DNA of 64,000 bases from Pseudoflavitalea rhizosphaerae (GCF_003991355.1 NZ_RCSU01000018.1:27810-91809), one strand, 5' to 3'. Positions 1 through 8,510 are shown, numbered from the stretch's first letter. Translations and numbers: made by a program. Notes: generated by a model not told the origin, from the letters alone.

Positions 1-190
1 GGTTGCATCACAATCCCGCCATAGCATCGTGCTGAGGCAAAGGATTGTGCATAAGGGGCCTTTGAAACGTAAGCGAAAAAGCCCGGTCCTGCGCCATTGC
101 CCAATCAAACCAACCAACAGTTCATTCATTGCACAACTGCGATGGTTCGTTTCATAGCCTCCGTTGCACATCCTTTGCCGGTAACAGAGC

Positions 191-571
191 TTAATGGTAC
201 CCGGATATCTTCAACTGCATCACTGTTGCTATTGACACAGCGCGCTGTTCAGCCAATTCTGCTTTATCTCCTTCAAACAGTTCACGGACAGTTTCCACAA
301 ACAATTTTTTCCATCTTTCAAAATGCAGTGGCTGCAACGGGATGCGAGCATTCAACTGTTTGTGAACGAACATGGGGTTGCCTTCATATTCATTTTTGTT
401 CAGCAGGATATCGCCCCAGAATTTGTACATGGTGGGAAGATGCTCGTCCCAGTGATCGCCAATCACTTCATTGAAGATCGGCCCGATCAGTTCGTCTTTC
501 CGGGCCTTTGCATAGAAGGAATCTACCAGCAATACGATGGAGTTATGATCAGTAATTTCTTGCTTTCCCAT
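191..571 (-). CDS. group III truncated haemoglobin
   Basis: A 126-residue all-helical globin of the truncated group III (TrHb3/Ctb) type, a soluble haem protein that binds O2 or NO. The haem pocket is recognisable: an FYAKARKDELIGPIF helix near the N-terminus, then MYKFWGDILL, then a proximal-histidine region F-V-H-K-Q-L, then LHFERWKKLF. These match the order seen in TrHb3 proteins. The start chosen is the MGKQEITDHN methionine; a longer in-frame reading would run into the upstream chloride channel gene. It lies 10 bases downstream of that channel on the same strand, so the two are probably co-transcribed. The length is normal for the family. The physiological role (NO detoxification or O2 handling) is inferred from the family only. 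Confidence 0.85.
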   Translation of the reverse strand: MGKQEITDHNSIVLLVDSFYAKARKDELIGPIFNEVIGDHWDEHLPTMYKFWGDILLNKNEYEGNPMFVHKQLNARIPLQPLHFERWKKLFVETVRELFEGDKAELAEQRAVSIATVMQLKISGYH

Positions 572-581
572 TTCACTAACG

Positions 582-2003
582 TTAATGATTATCCGGTTTA
601 TTGGCGCTGGTTGCTGATGAAGGGTCTGCAGGCGGCATTTCAGGCTGCGGTTGCAGCTCTGGCTCCAGTGCAACTTCATGAACGAAGCGATGCTTCAGGT
701 GATCATAGAAAGAACGTTTATCTATCAGCATCGAAACCAGGTATGCAATCATGCCGGCCAGCATGAGATGAAAGATCACGTTGTGCCGGTCCGTCATTTC
801 CAGTACAAGGATGGCCGATGTGAATGGCGTTCTGGTGACGCCGGTCAGGAAGGCCACCATGCCTGCCAGGATGAGGATATTGGCATCGGCAGGTGTGCAG
901 TGCAGCCACCCGCTCAGTACCGATCCCACGCTGGCCCCGGCAGCAAGCGCAGGTGCAAATACACCACCCGCAGCTCCCGTTGTGAAACTCAGGAGTGAGC
1001 CCAGCATACGAAAAATGGGCACATACCATTCCACGTGTTTTTCGTTGGTGAAAAGGGTCTGCGTCATTATTTCCTTTCCCGATCCTACCATGGAACTGCC
1101 CCAGATGAAACTCATCAGAGCTATCGTCAATGCACAAGCGATAATGTAAATGATCTTCCTGGTGGGTTTCCACCTGCCCACGATATTCATCACTCTCAAT
1201 ATCACTCTACACATGCCGCTGCCTGCAAGGCCAGCTATCAGCGCCGTGAGCAAAACTCCGGCAAAAATCCAACCAGACAAATGACTTACGTCAGGATACC
1301 CGAGATACAGGTAAGGCCCCAGCAATGCCTGGGCTGTTAAACCAGCCAGGATGACGCCCGTAAAAAGAGCCGTCCGGAAATAACTGATATGCGTACGGGT
1401 AAGCTCCTCAACCGTGAATACCAGTCCACCGAGCGGTGTATTGAAAGCGGCTGCCAGTCCGGCTGCAGCGCCGGTCATGATCATATTTCTTCTTGAGATC
1501 TTTGGCCACCATGCCGGCAACCATTGATTGATGGTCCTGAATATCGACCCGGCAACCTGGATGGTTGGCCCTTCCCTGCCCACCACACCTCCACCGAAAG
1601 CCATTACCAGGCTGCTGGCAATTTTCACCCAGATCACTTTCAGGTTAAGAAGTTTGTTGATCTTTTTTTCATCCTTTGGCGCACTGAGCTCGATGGCTGC
1701 AATCACCTGCGGAATACCACTGCCTCTTGCAAACGGCGCATACTTTTTCACCAGCCACCATGCCAGAAAGAAACAGACCGGCGTGGCAATAAAAAGGCTC
1801 CAGCTTGCTTTGTGCATCATCCAATCAGCTCCTTTTTCTGCATAGGAAAAAAGAATTGCATACACTACTGCAATAAGGCCCGTAAGCAAACTGCCGACCC
1901 AGAAAGGGATCGCCTGGAGAACGTTCTGTTTCACTTTTTCATTCCTGATCCTGTCGAACATCCGTTTAAGCCGTCTGCGAATTCCGGTCAGAAGTCTCAT
2001 CAT
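582..2003 (-). CDS. ClC-family chloride channel / Cl-/H+ antiporter
   Basis: An integral inner-membrane protein of about 473 residues that moves chloride, probably in exchange for protons. All ClC filter motifs are present in order: GSGIPQ, GREGPTIQ (its Glu is the external gate) and AGGVFAPALAAG, with a C-terminal FYDHLKHRF holding a Tyr at the position of the inner-gate tyrosine. The stretch VFTVEELTR has a Glu where E. coli ClC-ec1 has its internal proton glutamate, which argues for an exchanger rather than a channel. No CBS domains follow, as is usual for bacterial forms. I chose the MMRLLTG start; an upstream open extension overlaps the divergent rpiA promoter region and looks non-coding. 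Haemoglobin follows 10 bases downstream. Confidence 0.9.
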   Translation of the reverse strand: MMRLLTGIRRRLKRMFDRIRNEKVKQNVLQAIPFWVGSLLTGLIAVVYAILFSYAEKGADWMMHKASWSLFIATPVCFFLAWWLVKKYAPFARGSGIPQVIAAIELSAPKDEKKINKLLNLKVIWVKIASSLVMAFGGGVVGREGPTIQVAGSIFRTINQWLPAWWPKISRRNMIMTGAAAGLAAAFNTPLGGLVFTVEELTRTHISYFRTALFTGVILAGLTAQALLGPYLYLGYPDVSHLSGWIFAGVLLTALIAGLAGSGMCRVILRVMNIVGRWKPTRKIIYIIACALTIALMSFIWGSSMVGSGKEIMTQTLFTNEKHVEWYVPIFRMLGSLLSFTTGAAGGVFAPALAAGASVGSVLSGWLHCTPADANILILAGMVAFLTGVTRTPFTSAILVLEMTDRHNVIFHLMLAGMIAYLVSMLIDKRSFYDHLKHRFVHEVALEPELQPQPEMPPADPSSATSANKPDNH

Positions 2004-2081
2004 AGTCACAGTTTTTGGAAGGGAGAAAGGCCGGCAAGGTACGGAATCCTGCATAACTGAAATATCCGCTAACTTTATGGT

Positions 2082-2774
2082 ATGCTCACAAACGCTGCAA
2101 TCAAGGAACTGGTAGGCATTCAGGCCGCAGAACTGGTGCAATCCGGAATGACCATCGGTATCGGCACCGGCACCACCATGGAATGGATGATCAGAGCGCT
2201 GGGAAAGAAAGTGATGAGTGGTCTCGAGATCCGCGCCGTGTCTACCTCACAGGCAAGCAATGAACTGGCCTCACAATTCAATATCCCACTCATCGAACTC
2301 AATGATGCAGCAAAGATCCAGCTCGCCGTCGATGGAGCTGATGAGATCGATCCGCAACTGCAACTTATCAAAGGAGGCGGTGGCGCCCTCTTCCAGGAAA
2401 AAATGGTGGCGGCTGCCGCAGAGGAATTCATTGTGATAGCCGATCATACCAAACTGGTAAGCCAGCTTGGCGCTTATCCTTTACCGGTAGAAGTGATGAT
2501 CTTCAACTGGAAACAGGTGGAAATACAACTGGCAAAGCTGATCGGTAAGCCTATGCAGTTGAGATTGAAAAAAGATGGGGCCCCTTTCGTGACAGACCAC
2601 GGCAACTATATCATCGATATCTCCTTTGGCGCGATCGAAAACCCCGATGCACTCAACCAGGCGCTGCACGATATTCCCGGCTTGATAGAAACCGGGCTCT
2701 TTCTCGGCATGGCGGGAAAAGCACTGATCGGCTATCCCGATGGGCAAACAGAATGGATCGAAAGCGCCGGCTGA
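2082..2774 (+). CDS. rpiA: ribose-5-phosphate isomerase A
   Basis: A cytosolic enzyme interconverting ribose-5-phosphate and ribulose-5-phosphate in the pentose phosphate pathway. The 230-residue length and the motifs fit RpiA: GIGTGTTM near residue 27 (phosphate binding), DGADEID with catalytic Asp, KGGGGALFQEK, and ADHTK. The N-terminus (MLTNAAIKELVGIQAAELV) aligns with the family, so the start is well supported although no Shine-Dalgarno sequence precedes it. It is divergent from the ClC gene with 78 bases between them. It is a housekeeping gene but also the exit point for pentoses handled by the xylose genes at the other end of the window. Confidence 0.95.
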   Translation: MLTNAAIKELVGIQAAELVQSGMTIGIGTGTTMEWMIRALGKKVMSGLEIRAVSTSQASNELASQFNIPLIELNDAAKIQLAVDGADEIDPQLQLIKGGGGALFQEKMVAAAAEEFIVIADHTKLVSQLGAYPLPVEVMIFNWKQVEIQLAKLIGKPMQLRLKKDGAPFVTDHGNYIIDISFGAIENPDALNQALHDIPGLIETGLFLGMAGKALIGYPDGQTEWIESAG

Positions 2775-2807
2775 GCGCGGCCAGCCTGCATTCTGCCGCA
2801 AATCCCG

Positions 2808-2839
2808 TTTGTTGAATAGTTTCCATTTTGTTAATTTTG
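2808..2839 (+). promoter_or_regulatory. Bacteroidota-type promoter of the MocR gene
   Basis: TTTG at 2808-2811 and TAATTTTG at 2832-2839 match the Bacteroidota -33 (TTTG) and -7 (TAnnTTTG) boxes, with exactly 20 bases between. The predicted transcript starts about a dozen bases before the ATG at 2858. This rules out the longer TTG-initiated reading that begins inside the promoter. Confidence 0.7.
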
Positions 2840-2857
2840 ACTATATCAGATTTTTAT

Positions 2858-4297
2858 ATGAAGTCAAAATTCCCGGGAGAAGACCACCTCTACCTGCAGG
2901 TTGCAGAAGGTGTTGAAAAGATGATCGGAGACGATATACTCCGCATTGGCGACAAACTTCCTTCAGTGCGCGTTCTCAGCAAAGAGCATGGGATCAGCAT
3001 GGGCACTGCCTTTCAGGCATACTATCACCTTGAAGGAAAGGGCCTGATCGAAAGCCGGCCTAAATCCGGATACTATGTCCGCTTCAATCCCCGCCGGTTT
3101 GCAGACCTGCCCAAGAAGATGGACCCCGTGGTAACGCCCGTGGAGAAAGTGACCAACCAGGACATGATCATGCAGATGATCAAGACCATGACGGCGGAAG
3201 ACATCATGAATTTCGCACTGGCATCGCCTTCCGTGAACCTCCTCCCGGCCGCACGTCTCAGCAAGAGCGTTGTTCATGCCCTCCGCAATGATCCCCACCA
3301 ATGCCTTCAATACGAACACGCTCAGGGCAATCCGGAATTACGCAAGCAAATCGCCAAATTGAGTTTCAACTGGGGAGGCAAAGTGAAGCCTGATGAAGTG
3401 ATCATCACATCCGGCTGCATGGAAGCAGTGGTAATGGCATTGAGATCGGTTACACATGCAGGTGATACCATTGCGGTTGAGTGTCCCAGTTATTTCGGCA
3501 TCTACCAGGTGATCGAAAGCCTTGGATTGAAATTGATAGAAATCCCGGCAGACCCTGTTACCGGCATAGACCTGGATGGGCTGGAACGCGCCATCGGCAA
3601 GCATTCCATCGCTGCCTGTTTGCTGGTCCCCAATTTCAGCAACCCTTCCGGCAGTTGCATGCCCGATGAACATAAACAGAGACTGGTGCAGATGCTTACC
3701 AAACACCAGGTGCCACTGATAGAGGATGATATTTATGGAGAGATGTATTTCGGCAGGCAGCGGCCACGCACCTGCAAGTACTTTGACAAGGAAGGGATCG
3801 TTCTCTACTGTTCTTCTCTTTCCAAATCACTGGCGCCGGGTTACAGGACCGGATGGATACTGCCTGGCAGGTATATGGACAAAGTAAGCTCCATCAAAAT
3901 GATGCACAGCATCAGTTGCGCCACAATAACGCAGCAGGCCCTGGCCCATTTCCTGGGGATCGGCCGCTATGAATATCACCTGAAGAACCTTCGGAAAGCA
4001 TTGCATACCCAGTGCCTGCGTTATACACAGGCCATCATGCAGTATTTCCCGGAAGAAACCCGGATCTCCCGCCCGCAGGGAGGCTTTGTGCTTTGGGTGG
4101 AGCTCAGCAAACATATCAATACCTATGAGTTGTGGCTCGAAGCGATGAAGCACCAGATCTCCATCGCACCCGGTAGCATCTTTTCCAATAGCGCCAATTA
4201 CTCGCATTACATGAGGATCGGTTATGGCAAACCGTGGGACGACAAGGTAGACAAGGGCTTGAAGACCCTGGGCAACCTGGTCAGGAAAATGAGCTGA
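2858..4297 (+). CDS. MocR-type regulator: GntR winged helix fused to aminotransferase-like domain
   Basis: A 479-residue transcription factor of the MocR/PdxR type. Residues about 10-80 form a GntR winged helix (LPSVRVLSKEHGISMGTAFQAYYHLEGKGLI), and about 115-479 form a fold-type I, PLP-dependent aminotransferase domain. PLP-binding features are intact: PNFSNPSG, EDDIYGEM and the Schiff-base lysine in YCSSLSKSLAPGYRTGW. Such proteins sense PLP or an amino-compound and often control B6, GABA or taurine genes, but no such target is adjacent here. It follows rpiA by 83 bases and has its own clear promoter at 2808-2839. The ATG at 2858 lies just downstream of the -7 box and decides the start. The regulated pathway is unknown. 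Confidence 0.9.
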   Translation: MKSKFPGEDHLYLQVAEGVEKMIGDDILRIGDKLPSVRVLSKEHGISMGTAFQAYYHLEGKGLIESRPKSGYYVRFNPRRFADLPKKMDPVVTPVEKVTNQDMIMQMIKTMTAEDIMNFALASPSVNLLPAARLSKSVVHALRNDPHQCLQYEHAQGNPELRKQIAKLSFNWGGKVKPDEVIITSGCMEAVVMALRSVTHAGDTIAVECPSYFGIYQVIESLGLKLIEIPADPVTGIDLDGLERAIGKHSIAACLLVPNFSNPSGSCMPDEHKQRLVQMLTKHQVPLIEDDIYGEMYFGRQRPRTCKYFDKEGIVLYCSSLSKSLAPGYRTGWILPGRYMDKVSSIKMMHSISCATITQQALAHFLGIGRYEYHLKNLRKALHTQCLRYTQAIMQYFPEETRISRPQGGFVLWVELSKHINTYELWLEAMKHQISIAPGSIFSNSANYSHYMRIGYGKPWDDKVDKGLKTLGNLVRKMS

Positions 4298-4343
4298 AGC
4301 GCGGGACCAATAAATTATACGGAAGGGTTGGGAAAGGAAATGA

Positions 4344-4592
4344 TTACTCGAAGTCGTACTTCAGAAGATCGGCCGGATGGAGATTCAATCCTTTGGCCAG
4401 TTCGTAAATAGTTGATAGCTGTACATTGAACCGACCATGCTCCATCTTGGAAATATTACTGTCGTCCAGGTCACAGTTCTGCGCCACCTCGCGCAGGCTA
4501 AGCCCTTTATCTTGCCGGATCTTCTGCAGATGTGCGCCAAACTGATTCGTCAGTTTAGTGTAATCCTTTTTGGTTTTAGTTTTCTTTTTCAT
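4344..4592 (-). CDS. XRE-family helix-turn-helix transcriptional regulator
   Basis: A small DNA-binding protein of about 82 residues, nearly all of it one Cro/C1-type helix-turn-helix domain: FGAHLQKIRQDKGLSLREVA, then CDLDDSNISKMEHG, then LSTIYELAKGLNLHPADLL. A basic N-terminal tail (MKKKTKTKKDY) precedes it. I start at that Met; an alternative in-frame ATG at 4625 (MLNDQSSS) would add 11 residues and is also compatible with the promoter. A 22-base palindrome lies inside its own predicted promoter, suggesting autoregulation. It is divergent from the truncated sigma-like gene, the obvious candidate for joint control. No effector domain is visible. Confidence 0.85.
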   Translation of the reverse strand: MKKKTKTKKDYTKLTNQFGAHLQKIRQDKGLSLREVAQNCDLDDSNISKMEHGRFNVQLSTIYELAKGLNLHPADLLKYDFE

Positions 4593-4645
4593 AGGCTTGA
4601 TTGAACTACTTTGATCGTTTAGCATAGACAAGGTGAATGTTTTTT

Positions 4646-4676
4646 GAAAAATATTTGCGGTAATATATAACCGCAA
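4646..4676 (-). promoter_or_regulatory. promoter of the XRE gene with embedded palindromic operator
   Basis: On the minus strand a TTG (plus-strand CAA, 4674-4676) and TATTTTTC (4646-4653) are separated by 20 bases, fitting -33 and -7 boxes. The spacer and -33 box are covered by a perfect inverted repeat, TTGCGGT-N8-ACCGCAA (4655-4676), with seven-base arms and an all-A/T spacer. Its position is that of a repressor site for the adjacent XRE protein. Confidence 0.6.
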
Positions 4677-4692
4677 TCCAAATTTTTATTTA

Positions 4693-4700
4693 TATCTTTG
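4693..4700 (+). promoter_or_regulatory. -7 box upstream of the sigma-like gene
   Basis: TATCTTTG matches TAnnTTTG exactly. No good TTTG is seen 19-21 bases upstream; that region instead holds the edge of the palindrome at 4655-4676, so binding there could also affect this promoter. Predicted leader length is about 135 bases. Confidence 0.4.
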
Positions 4701-4774
4701 TTCTGATTTCACGATCTCCACGTTCCCACATATCGCAAGGTACAAGCCATCTTTTCTGTTACGATGTAATGTTT

Positions 4775-4812
4775 ATTGACATTGCGGTCTTCGCATACGC
4801 AATATTGTCAAT
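4775..4812 (+). promoter_or_regulatory. stem-loop in the leader of the sigma-like gene
   Basis: ATTGACATTGCG (4775-4786) pairs with CGCAAT (4798-4803) plus GTCAAT (4807-4812), giving 12 base pairs with a three-base ATT bulge and an 11-base loop. It ends 28 bases before the start codon at 4841. It could control translation or be a protein site in DNA. Confidence 0.4.
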
Positions 4813-4840
4813 CGATTTATTTCACCACAATTTTCCCATA

Positions 4841-5302
4841 ATGGACCAGATCCCTGCCTGGACAGGTTTTCCGTTCCTGCCAGCCCCAGCATTGCTGTTC
4901 CTGCGATTCAGGGAAGGGGACCAGAGAATTCTGAGCATGTTGTACTATCATTTCTTTCCAACGCTCTGCTTTTTCGCAAACAGGCTCCTGCACAATGAGG
5001 ATGCTTCCAGGCAGATCGCTGAAAAATGCCTCCAACAGTTATGGGGTGAACGTTCAGGGGTGAAAGATTGGGAGGCTGTCAAAATTTTTCTGTACTTAAA
5101 TACGTACCGGCGCTGCACTCAGTTTATCAAAACCCAACAAAAAATTTCAAATTCTGTGGAAACACCCGTAAACGACCTGGATATCCCGGAAGAAAAAGTT
5201 TTAGCCATGATCGTATATGCAGAATTAATGAACAGCCTTGAAGACATTTCAGATTCGCCGGAGTGGCTATCCAACGGGCTTTCATCGTTACAAAACAAAT
5301 GA
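4841..5302 (+). CDS. truncated ECF sigma-70-like protein (region 2 only)
   Basis: A 153-residue protein whose middle (FREGDQRILSMLYYHFFPTL, CFFANRLL, IAEKCLQQLWGER, AVKIFLYLNTYRRC) matches sigma-70 region 2 of Bacteroidota ECF factors, including the -10 recognition helix area. The linker and the first turn of region 4 (EEKVLAMIVYAELMNSLEDI) are present, but the protein ends where the -35-binding helix-turn-helix should start. No other frame downstream encodes a region 4, so it is not a simple frameshift. The start is ATG 4841; a longer reading begins inside the leader stem-loop. It overlaps the next gene by ATGA. It may bind core polymerase without promoter binding, as an antagonist or a partner-dependent factor; this is inference. 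Confidence 0.65.
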   Translation: MDQIPAWTGFPFLPAPALLFLRFREGDQRILSMLYYHFFPTLCFFANRLLHNEDASRQIAEKCLQQLWGERSGVKDWEAVKIFLYLNTYRRCTQFIKTQQKISNSVETPVNDLDIPEEKVLAMIVYAELMNSLEDISDSPEWLSNGLSSLQNK

Positions 5303-5586
5303 TTCCGTTCAATATGCATGAAAAAACAGAAGACCCGAATCAGGTCATAAAAAATTTTTGTACCAGCTATCATCAACATGAAGTGAAGAATATGCTCTGG
5401 GAATGGCTGGTAACAGCCATCTCACGCACTCATAGCATCTATGATGATGGAAAGGAAAGAAGCAGTTTATTCCTGCTCTATGAAAACATTATGCTGCTTG
5501 TAGATGCTGCGTATACAGTACATCAACAAACACCAGCACCCAACCCAACTGCCCCTGCTAAAAATAAAAAGCCCGGGACCGGTTAG
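5299..5586 (+). CDS. small protein of unknown function, ATGA-coupled to sigma-like gene
   Basis: A 95-residue soluble protein that I do not recognise. It is mostly helical in appearance (VIKNFCTSYHQHEVKNMLWE, WLVTAISR, LFLLYENIMLLVDAAYTVH) with a Pro/Lys-rich tail. The ATG at 5299 overlaps the TGA of the sigma-like gene (ATGA), the usual sign of translational coupling, so the two products are probably made in fixed ratio and may act together. A hairpin with a T-run follows at 5652-5682. It could be a cofactor or anti-sigma-like partner; the sequence alone does not show this. Confidence 0.6.
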   Translation: MIPFNMHEKTEDPNQVIKNFCTSYHQHEVKNMLWEWLVTAISRTHSIYDDGKERSSLFLLYENIMLLVDAAYTVHQQTPAPNPTAPAKNKKPGTG

Positions 5587-5651
5587 TCCTGCGCTCAATG
5601 CTTTCATTAAGGATAAGGTTTAATGTCAGTTAAGTGCCTCTGATTTGTACG

Positions 5652-5682
5652 TTCCCTGTATTCCTGCAGGGAATATTTTTTT
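5652..5682 (+). terminator. rho-independent terminator
   Basis: TTCCCTG (5652-5658) pairs with CAGGGAA (5667-5673), loop of eight bases, followed by TATTTTTTT. It sits downstream of the small coupled gene and before the convergent receptor gene. Confidence 0.65.
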
Positions 5683-5696
5683 CTGAAAATTACATC

Positions 5697-8510
5697 TTAC
5701 CCTATCCCCAAACGCTGAGCTTTCTGGCTACCGCTTTTGCGGCCACCGAATTTGTTGAAGCCATACATGAAGCTGACCATGAAATACCTTCTGAGGATCT
5801 GCGTATAGCTATCAACGATATAGTTATCGTTCACAGTACGGTCAACATTGCTGTTCTGATTCAGGATATCAACAACGGACACCTTCAGCTCCCCATTTTT
5901 CTTTTTGAAGAATGTCCAGGCAAGCGATGCATCCCAGAGCGGGATCGACTGGTTGAAGCCATCGCTTCTTCCTGAATTGATGGAATAATCGAAACTGGTT
6001 TCCAGCCTGAGGTCTTTGAAGAAATTGCAACTGAAGTCTACGCTGTAGTTCTGTGTGAAGTACCTGTTGCGTGTAGCCTGCTGTACATTGAAACTGGCAT
6101 CATTATACGTAAACCTGCCTGAAGTGCCCAGGTCGAAAAGATCGTTCCAGTAGCTCAGGGTCAGGCTCTGTGAGGCAGAGCGGTTATTGTTGAAATTGAT
6201 ATCGCCGTTCAAAAGGTTTACATCTCTGGTATAAGTCAGGCGTGAATTGGACTGCAGGCTCAGCGGACTGCTCTTTCCACTTACAGTTTTCTTCAATGGG
6301 ATAGAGAAGTTGGCGCCCAAATTGGCCTGGTATCCACCATTGATATTCTCCGGACGGCTCAGTTGCTTGCCACCTTCCAGCAAACGGATACTGTTCACGA
6401 TCTTGTTGCGGGTAAAACCAGCAGAGGCATCGATACTGTAATACATGAAATTATTAGGGTTCATCCTGTTGAAGCTCAGGTTGAGATCATGACTGAATTC
6501 CTGCTTCAGGTTGGGATTACCTTCACGGATATAAAGCAGGTTACTTTCATCGCGCACGTCCTGCAATTGCGAAATATTAGGTGTTCTCGTATTACCCCTG
6601 TAGCCGAATCGAAGCGAGCTCTGCCGGTCGATCTGATAATTGTAACTGGCATTGGGCGCCAGGTTCACGAACTTCTGCACCATGAGACTGTCTTTTCCGA
6701 ACAGTTCCCGGTGGCTCATATTTTCCAGGGTGGTAAATTGAATGGTACCACCAATCTGCAGATCGCCTTTTGCCAGCGTGTACCGGAGATTAGTACCAAA
6801 CTTATGGTGCTGGTTATTGTTCTCGAAATAATTGGTCTGGCTCTTGTTCACACTATCGTAGTCTTTGGAAATATCCCTGAACTCCATCACATCCACATCG
6901 CTGGTATTGTGTTCATTGATATAAGCATAGTTCACTTCCCAGGTGAGCTTCTCAGTAAGCGCTTCCGTGATGGAAGTATTGAAAGTGTTGTTGAAGTTGC
7001 GGGTGGTATTGAAATTCCGCTGACGCTGATGGGTAAGCGAAGCAGTATCCCCATTCGGTTTCAGAAAATAATAAGGTGTTTCATTGGCCCCGTTCATATC
7101 AGAATTGTTCATGGAAGACTGCCATCCGATACTGAGCGTTCTCCCTTTCTTCCTGAAGCGATGACGGAAAGTGATATTATTATTGAAATTCAGCCCATCC
7201 GAATTGGACTCACGGCTGCTCCTCCGGAAAATGGCATCATAAGCCTCCGACTTGGTTACAGACCTGGTGCGGGAAGAGTCCATACTATTGTTGCCTGAAC
7301 TTCGCATTCCCACGGAGGAAGACATATTGATACTGCTCATGCTGTCGATCTTCCAGTCGAGCCGCAGGCTCAGGCTATGATTTAAATTATCCGATGTTGA
7401 GTTTGATGCAGAATTTTCCACGGAGGAACTGTCATTGGCGAAGAAAGATTGCTGCTGACGCTGACTGTTGGTTTTCGATTGTGAACCATTCACGGAATAA
7501 CTTCCCTGGAGCGATAATTTCTTTCCCCATTCATTGGAAAAGTTCACACCGGCGCCGAAGATATCTGTATTACCGGCTCCGCCTCTGCCACCACCGCGTC
7601 CGCCTCTGATGGCCATACCACCTCTGCCACCACGGCCGCCGCCCATCCCCATATTCATCATACCACCCATACCCATCCGGTTCGTATTGGAAGCGTTGCC
7701 CACCACAGACACACGGAAATCATTATTGAACCTGTTAAGGAAGAAGCTGCCTTCATACAGTCCTTCATTACCCAGTCCTGCTGCAGCTCTTCCGAAAGTG
7801 CCTTTGCGCCTGTCTTTTTTCAGTTTGATATTGATGGTGCGCTGACGGCTGCCATCATCTATCTTATTGAATTTGGCCTGCTCACTCATATCATCGTACA
7901 GTTGTACACTTTCCACCATATCGGCAGTGAGGTTGCGTGTAGCCATTTTAGGATCGTTGCCAAAGAATTCCTTTCCATCTACATAGATCTTTGGAATGTC
8001 TTTTCCCTGCGCCGTTACATTGCCATCCCGGTCCACTTCCATTCCAGGTATTCGTTTCAGCAGGTCTTCCACTGTGGCATTGGGCCTTGTTTTGATGGCG
8101 CTTGCGCGGAATTCGGTTGTATCGCCCTTGATCTGGATAGGCGGCACGCGCACAACCACGGCTGCCAGCATGGAAGTATCTGTTTCCATGAAAAGATCGC
8201 CGAGATCCAATGATGCTTTGTCTGCAGAGAAGCGAATGGGTTTATAAAGGTCCTTGTATCCTGTGAATGTTAGATTGAGCAGGTAAACACCTGTGGGAAT
8301 ATTTTTTATTTCGAATAAGCCTTCCTTGTTGCTGACCGTGAAACCGATCATACTGGAATCGATGGAGTTCAGGAGTGTGGCCGTTGCAGATGGCAAAACC
8401 AGTTTATTCTGTTTATCCAGCACTTTGCCTTTGACAGCGCCAACAGGTTTCTGGGCATAGAGGGCGGATCCAATACAACAAGCAAGCAGGAGCAGTACAA
8501 TTCGGGTCAT
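5697..8510 (-). CDS. outer-membrane beta-barrel receptor (carboxypeptidase-like domain, plug, OMP_b-brl-type barrel)
   Basis: A 937-residue TonB-dependent-receptor-like outer-membrane protein. Residues 1-20 are a signal peptide ending YAQ. Residues about 25-110 are a carboxypeptidase-regulatory-like domain (GAVKGKVLDKQNKLVLPSA...FEIKNIPTGVYLL). A plug follows (TVEDLLKRIPGMEVDRDGNV, KIYVDGKEFFG), then a long beta-barrel ending in MYGFNKFGG. Residues 279-313 are an unusual Gly/Arg/Met-rich insert (repeated GRGG, GMGG). The lack of a SusD partner and the barrel style place it with the outer-membrane beta-barrel family often annotated as TonB-dependent receptor. It may have a metal or peptide substrate; neighbouring metal efflux genes are suggestive only. 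It stands alone, with hairpins on both sides. Confidence 0.85.
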   Translation of the reverse strand: MTRIVLLLLACCIGSALYAQKPVGAVKGKVLDKQNKLVLPSATATLLNSIDSSMIGFTVSNKEGLFEIKNIPTGVYLLNLTFTGYKDLYKPIRFSADKASLDLGDLFMETDTSMLAAVVVRVPPIQIKGDTTEFRASAIKTRPNATVEDLLKRIPGMEVDRDGNVTAQGKDIPKIYVDGKEFFGNDPKMATRNLTADMVESVQLYDDMSEQAKFNKIDDGSRQRTINIKLKKDRRKGTFGRAAAGLGNEGLYEGSFFLNRFNNDFRVSVVGNASNTNRMGMGGMMNMGMGGGRGGRGGMAIRGGRGGGRGGAGNTDIFGAGVNFSNEWGKKLSLQGSYSVNGSQSKTNSQRQQQSFFANDSSSVENSASNSTSDNLNHSLSLRLDWKIDSMSSINMSSSVGMRSSGNNSMDSSRTRSVTKSEAYDAIFRRSSRESNSDGLNFNNNITFRHRFRKKGRTLSIGWQSSMNNSDMNGANETPYYFLKPNGDTASLTHQRQRNFNTTRNFNNTFNTSITEALTEKLTWEVNYAYINEHNTSDVDVMEFRDISKDYDSVNKSQTNYFENNNQHHKFGTNLRYTLAKGDLQIGGTIQFTTLENMSHRELFGKDSLMVQKFVNLAPNASYNYQIDRQSSLRFGYRGNTRTPNISQLQDVRDESNLLYIREGNPNLKQEFSHDLNLSFNRMNPNNFMYYSIDASAGFTRNKIVNSIRLLEGGKQLSRPENINGGYQANLGANFSIPLKKTVSGKSSPLSLQSNSRLTYTRDVNLLNGDINFNNNRSASQSLTLSYWNDLFDLGTSGRFTYNDASFNVQQATRNRYFTQNYSVDFSCNFFKDLRLETSFDYSINSGRSDGFNQSIPLWDASLAWTFFKKKNGELKVSVVDILNQNSNVDRTVNDNYIVDSYTQILRRYFMVSFMYGFNKFGGRKSGSQKAQRLGIG

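Noticed and set aside
97..474. A plus-strand frame opposite the haemoglobin gene
   Set aside because: Antisense to a clear truncated haemoglobin. Bases 1-190 otherwise hold no convincing gene end on either strand.
5263..5586. A frameshift restoring sigma region 4 in the gene after 5302
   Set aside because: The downstream frame lacks the LPxxxRxVF and helix-turn-helix features of region 4 and starts properly with an ATGA overlap, so it is a separate gene.
6363..7298. A 311-codon plus-strand frame inside the receptor gene
   Set aside because: It is the complement of a well-supported outer-membrane protein with signal peptide and plug motifs; long antisense frames are expected in such sequence.
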